The translations under genes and the position numbers were made by a program. This document shows positions 5,959 through 9,647 of a stretch of 9,647 bases of DNA, piece after piece (position 1 is the stretch's first letter; each line of letters opens with the position of its first letter). The notes beneath the pieces are model-generated. The model was not told the DNA's origin and searched no databases. It worked only from the letters and a program-made list of their open reading frames with translations. The stretch is from JAGOBX01 sp017999075 [NCBI: Candidatus Babelota bacterium] (GTDB taxonomy: Bacteria > JAGOBX01): contig JAGOBX010000100.1 in assembly GCA_017999075.1 (NCBI GenBank), positions 1 to 9,647 of the forward strand, given 5' to 3'.

Positions 5959-7032
5959 ATGCTAAAAAATATTCTATTATTTATGCTGGCAGTTTTTTAT
6001 TTGATAAACTGCGCAAAAAAATCTGATAACAAATCAGAAAAACAAATAGCAAATTCTGATTCTCAACCAGTTTTACATCAGGAAGAAAAAATTTACAATG
6101 TAAAAGTAGCGAGTGTAGCTCCACAGAATATTAAAGATTTTATTCAGGTAACCGGAACAACTTTCCCTGATAAAAAAATCAATTTAGCTTCATTCAGTGG
6201 CGGACTGGTGGAAAAAATATATTTTGATGAAGGTCAATATGTTAACCAAGGAGATACTGTCGCTGAAATAGATCTGCAGCTGCATTTGATAAAATTAAAT
6301 AAATTTCTTGCAGAATTTGAAAACGTAAAAGCTAACTTTGAAAAAGATAATCTGTTATTTCAGTCAAAAGCTATTCCAAAAATAAAATTTATCGAATCAA
6401 AATCAAAATATGAATCAATGCTTCAGGATATTGAACAAATAAAAGTTTATATTGATCGAGCTATACTTCGAGCTCCTTACTCGGGATTTATTATTAAAAA
6501 ATTTGTAGAACAAGGAGAAATTATTCCTCAGGGCCAAACTGTGTTCACTTTAAATAAAATGGACTTGATGAAAGTAAAATTTGAACTTCCATCTAAAGAT
6601 ATTGGATTTTTTAAAGAAAACCAAACTAATGTTATATTAAATTTTGACGCATATCCCGATGACATAATTTACGCTAAAATCAATAATATTTCAAAAGACG
6701 TAATTTCACAAAATATGACTTATGAAGCAGAAACTATAATTCAGAATAAATCTTACAAATATAAAACAGGTTTGTTAACAAGAGTTAAAGTTTTAAAACA
6801 ATCTCTCGCTAACAATATAGTTATTTTAAAAGATGCTGTTATTGATTATGAAGACGGTTCTAAAGTTTTTGTATACAACGAAAACGGAACTGTTTCATTG
6901 CGAAAAGTAACTATCGGCGCTATGGAAAATGATAAAGTTCAGATAATTGAAGGGCTTGATTTAAATGAAAAAATTGTAGTGGAAGGACAAAAAGATTTGT
7001 TTGATTCCGCAAAAGTCAAGGTAGTGAATTAA
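5959..7032 (+). CDS. RND efflux periplasmic adaptor (membrane fusion protein), lipoprotein
   Basis: The 357-residue protein starts with a short lipoprotein signal: a hydrophobic stretch ending in LINC, with C18 as the lipidated residue, followed by a Lys/Ser/Asp-rich linker (19-45). The HlyD/AcrA layout follows. The first half of the lipoyl domain is at about 75-105 (GGLVEKIYFDEGQYVNQGD). A short helical hairpin spans about 106-168. The second lipoyl half is at about 169-198 (LRAPYSGFIIKKFVEQGE). A beta-barrel covers about 200-280, and a membrane-proximal domain about 285-357 (IVILKDAVIDYEDG, then EGLDLNEKIVVEG). It joins the inner-membrane pump to the outer-membrane channel. The Asp at +2 that retains lipoproteins in the inner membrane of enterics is absent (Ala19), but sorting rules differ between phyla. 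It lies between the channel and pump genes, 2 nt before the latter. Confidence 0.94.
   Translation: MLKNILLFMLAVFYLINCAKKSDNKSEKQIANSDSQPVLHQEEKIYNVKVASVAPQNIKDFIQVTGTTFPDKKINLASFSGGLVEKIYFDEGQYVNQGDTVAEIDLQLHLIKLNKFLAEFENVKANFEKDNLLFQSKAIPKIKFIESKSKYESMLQDIEQIKVYIDRAILRAPYSGFIIKKFVEQGEIIPQGQTVFTLNKMDLMKVKFELPSKDIGFFKENQTNVILNFDAYPDDIIYAKINNISKDVISQNMTYEAETIIQNKSYKYKTGLLTRVKVLKQSLANNIVILKDAVIDYEDGSKVFVYNENGTVSLRKVTIGAMENDKVQIIEGLDLNEKIVVEGQKDLFDSAKVKVVN
7018..7027 (+). promoter_or_regulatory. Ribosome binding site of the RND pump, inside the adaptor gene
   Basis: AAGGTAGTGA, in the last codons of the adaptor gene, is close to the consensus AAGGAGGTGA and ends 7 nt before the ATG at 7035. With the 2-nt intergenic gap it suggests coupled translation. 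Confidence 0.6.
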
Positions 7033-7034
7033 TT

Positions 7035-9647
7035 ATGAAGATAATTGAAGTTGCGGTAAAAAATTCTACCGCTGTATTTGTATTCATTTTTGTCTTATTG
7101 ATTCTCGGGATAGTATCATATAAAAATCTTCCGCTCGAATCTGCTCCTGAAGTAAAAATTCCTCTTCTTATAGTAAATACCTTTTATTTTGGAGTGGCTC
7201 CGGCTGATATAGAAAGTCTTATTACAAACAGAATCGAACGAGAACTCAAATCTCTTGATAAGATAAAAAAAATAACTTCTGTATCTATGGAGGGGTTATC
7301 TTCAATCAAAGTTGAATTTATTCCAGGAATAGATTTGGATGTGGCGCGTCAAAAAGTTAAGGATAAAGTCGATCTCGCTAAACCTGAATTGCCTGATGAT
7401 GCCGAAGATCCCATGATTGAAGAAATAAATTTTTCAGAGTTTCCGATAATGTATGTTTCATTATTCGGAAAAAATTTAGGTCTCTACAACTTAAAAAATA
7501 TTTCCGAAGATTTAAAAGATAAGATTAAATTAATTAAAGGCGTTCTTGATGTGGAAATTTCTGGAGGTCTTGAACGTGAAGTTCAAGTCAACGTTGATCC
7601 TGCAAAACTCAGGTATTATCAAGTTTCTCTTGAAGAAATTATTAATAAAATACGTATGGAAAATATAACTATGCCAGGAGGAAGTATAGAAATAGGGCAA
7701 TTCAATTATTCTGTCAGAATACCCGGAGAAATCGAATCTCCTGATGACATGGCTGACTGGATAATAAGTGAAAAAGATAATATGCCTGTATATTTAAAAG
7801 ATGTGGCTGTTATGTCTTACAAATACAAAGAAATAAAAAGCGTATCCCGTCTTGACGGTCAGGAAGCAGTTACTCTTTCAATAAAAAAACGAACTGGAGA
7901 AAATATTGTGTTCATAGCAGATGCTGTAAAAAAACTGCTTGCCGATGAAATGAAAATCCTTCCCAAAACATTGAATTATGTAATACTCGGTGACCAGTCT
8001 AAAGAAATCAAGATGATGGTTGATGATCTTGAAAATAATATAATAACCTCTTTAATACTTGTAGTAGGCGTATTATTTTTTGCTATGAATTTCAGAAATT
8101 CTCTTTTTGTCGGAATAGCCATACCGTTTTCAATGCTACTTTCATTCATAATTATTGATTTTCTCGGAATAACTCTGAATATGATAGTGTTATTCAGCCT
8201 GATACTTGCGCTTGGCATGCTCGTGGATAATGCAATAGTATTAGTCGATAATATTTACAGGTACATGCAGCTTGGAAAAAATAAAATTGAAGCTGCCATA
8301 CTCGGTGCCAAAGAAATTGCCTGGCCTATAACCACTTCCACATTAACCACGTTAGCGGCATTCGGTCCCCTGATATTCTGGCCCGGAGTTGTGGGTGATT
8401 TTATGAGTTATCTTCCGAAAACTGTTATAATAATTTTATCAGCTTCATTACTTGTAGCATTAACAATAAATCCTGTTATTTGCGCAGCTTTAATGAAAGT
8501 CGATAAAAAAGTTATACGGTCAGATAAAACCAAAATCAAAAAACATAATTTTCTATACAATTTTTACAGACGCGTATTGCTTTGGGCTCTTGGACACAGA
8601 TGGTTAACTCTCACAGGAATGATTTTAATGTTTATACTGACAATTATAATTTACGGTAAATTCGGAAAACCTATAATATTTTTCCCGGATGTCGATCCGC
8701 AGCAGGTAATGATAACTTTAAAATTTCCTGTAGGAACTAAACTTGAACATACGGATTTATTTTCTAGGGAAATAGAAAATATTATACTCAACACTCCTGA
8801 CAGCCAGCATTATGTTACTAACGTTGGAGTGGAAGGAAGGGAAGAAACTCATAAAGCACAAATACAAATTGACTTAAAAGATTTGCTTGACAGAACTCAA
8901 AATTCAAATAAAACATTAAATCAAGTTAGAGATATGATAAAACCTATACCAGGAGCTGAACTCGAAGTGTCAAAACCTCAGCACGGACCTCCAACAGGAG
9001 CTTCAATTACAATAGAAATAATCGGCGAAGATTTTAAAGAATTAAGTAAGTTGACTGATAAAATAAAAAAAGAAATTCAGACAATTCCCGGACTAATAAA
9101 TTTACGTGATGATCTTGAAGAAGAAAAACCTGAAATAAAAATAATGGTTGATCGGGACAGGGCAAGCAGATGGGGACTAAGCGTATCTCAGATTTCAAAT
9201 ACTGTTCAGGCCGCAATAAAAGGAATATCTGCTTCAAAATACCGTATAGGCGAAGATGAATACGATATTACAGTAAGGTTCAGCAAAGATTGGAGGCAGA
9301 ATCTGAATGATTTGAAAAACATAATTATTTTTGGAAAAGACGACAGAATGATACCGCTATCAAACATAGCAGATATTGATTTAAAACCAGGGTTCGGTTC
9401 AATTTCTCATAAATCTTTAAAAAGAATGATAACTATTGAAGCCGATAATAAAGAAGGATTCAACGCATTCAATATTAGAAAAGACGTAGTCAGCAGAATA
9501 AATAAAATAAAAAAAGATTTTCCGCGCGGCTATTACTTCAATATGGCTGGCGAAGATGAAGAACAGAAAGATGCTCAAATTTTTTTAATGAAAGCATTTT
9601 TATGGGCTTTATTTTTAATTGAAATAATACTAATTATACAATTCAAT
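7035..9647 (+). CDS. RND-family efflux permease (AcrB/SwrC-like), partial at the 3' end
   Basis: The frame stays open from ATG 7035 to the window edge (871 residues), about 150-200 short of a full pump. It uses the proton gradient to drive substrates outward via adaptor and channel. TM1 (12-29) is followed by the first periplasmic loop (30-335, with the DPAKL.YYQVSLEEI-type porter motif). TM2-TM6 span about 336-487 and include the family motif GMLVDNAIVLVDN, in which D398 is the expected proton-relay aspartate and N399 replaces the second aspartate of AcrB. A cytoplasmic stretch and TM7 (about 524-541) follow, then the second periplasmic loop (542-850, with MVDRDRASRWGLSVSQISNTVQAAIKG-like sequence split by the window's usual motifs). 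TM8 has just begun at the edge. The lack of the HME-type motif argues against a metal pump, and HAE-type drug or lipophile export is more likely; the actual substrate is unknown. Fourth gene of the operon. Confidence 0.95.
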   Translation, partial: MKIIEVAVKNSTAVFVFIFVLLILGIVSYKNLPLESAPEVKIPLLIVNTFYFGVAPADIESLITNRIERELKSLDKIKKITSVSMEGLSSIKVEFIPGIDLDVARQKVKDKVDLAKPELPDDAEDPMIEEINFSEFPIMYVSLFGKNLGLYNLKNISEDLKDKIKLIKGVLDVEISGGLEREVQVNVDPAKLRYYQVSLEEIINKIRMENITMPGGSIEIGQFNYSVRIPGEIESPDDMADWIISEKDNMPVYLKDVAVMSYKYKEIKSVSRLDGQEAVTLSIKKRTGENIVFIADAVKKLLADEMKILPKTLNYVILGDQSKEIKMMVDDLENNIITSLILVVGVLFFAMNFRNSLFVGIAIPFSMLLSFIIIDFLGITLNMIVLFSLILALGMLVDNAIVLVDNIYRYMQLGKNKIEAAILGAKEIAWPITTSTLTTLAAFGPLIFWPGVVGDFMSYLPKTVIIILSASLLVALTINPVICAALMKVDKKVIRSDKTKIKKHNFLYNFYRRVLLWALGHRWLTLTGMILMFILTIIIYGKFGKPIIFFPDVDPQQVMITLKFPVGTKLEHTDLFSREIENIILNTPDSQHYVTNVGVEGREETHKAQIQIDLKDLLDRTQNSNKTLNQVRDMIKPIPGAELEVSKPQHGPPTGASITIEIIGEDFKELSKLTDKIKKEIQTIPGLINLRDDLEEEKPEIKIMVDRDRASRWGLSVSQISNTVQAAIKGISASKYRIGEDEYDITVRFSKDWRQNLNDLKNIIIFGKDDRMIPLSNIADIDLKPGFGSISHKSLKRMITIEADNKEGFNAFNIRKDVVSRINKIKKDFPRGYYFNMAGEDEEQKDAQIFLMKAFLWALFLIEIILIIQFN

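Noticed and set aside
7976-8218. Minus-strand open frame inside the RND gene; a similar one lies at 9034-9237
   Set aside because: Both are antisense to conserved RND pump sequence and show no family signature.
1-9647. CRISPR array, insertion sequence, tRNA, rRNA or phage genes
   Set aside because: No regularly spaced repeats, transposase motifs, terminal repeats or tRNA-like cloverleafs were seen on either strand.
7035-9647. Possible frameshift or truncation of the RND gene
   Set aside because: The frame is open to the edge and the domain order is normal up to TM8. The missing C-terminal part is explained by the window boundary.

Overview
This is an AT-rich window (roughly 30% G+C by eye) from a diderm (Gram-negative-type) bacterium. 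It holds a TolC-family outer-membrane channel, a lipoprotein periplasmic adaptor and an RND pump, which together imply an outer membrane and a periplasm. The Shine-Dalgarno sites are good and the promoters are sigma70-like. The phylum cannot be fixed from the sequence alone. An archaeal-type ADH synthase (aldolase) next to a hexameric-type glutamate dehydrogenase would suit an anaerobe or a deep-branching lineage, but that is inference.

Layout. (1) At 1-375 (-) is the N-terminal part of an exported FKBP-type prolyl isomerase, cut by the window edge. It is divergent from (2) a complete glutamate dehydrogenase at 543-1811 (+); the 167-bp gap holds a promoter for each direction. (3) A long hairpin at 1822-1864 separates gdh from a convergent three-gene minus-strand operon. 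Its order of transcription is ADH synthase/DhnA-type aldolase (3877-3059), an unrecognised eight-cysteine protein (3053-2427), and RsmD-type 16S rRNA methyltransferase (2449-1853). The genes are 5 nt apart or overlap by 23 nt. (4) A 161-bp divergent region (3878-4038) carries the operon's promoter and, facing the other way, a strong promoter overlapped by a perfect TetR-type palindrome. (5) From 4039 to the right edge runs a plus-strand efflux operon: TetR regulator, TolC-like channel, lipoprotein adaptor, and an RND permease cut at 9647 near the start of its eighth membrane helix. Spacing is very tight: an ATGA overlap, then 16 nt, then 2 nt.

How the genes work together. The efflux operon is a self-contained tripartite pump. 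The TetR protein probably represses its own promoter, and so the whole pump, until a ligand binds. The minus-strand operon links an aldolase, probably for the alternative 3-dehydroquinate route to aromatic compounds, with a zinc-finger-like protein and an rRNA-modifying enzyme; no functional link is evident beyond co-transcription. Glutamate dehydrogenase is a stand-alone gene of nitrogen and carbon metabolism.

No mobile element, CRISPR array, tRNA, rRNA or phage gene was seen, and no stretch over 300 bases lacks a gene. Nothing amounts to a clearly new system. The least explained item is the cysteine-rich protein at 2427-3053.
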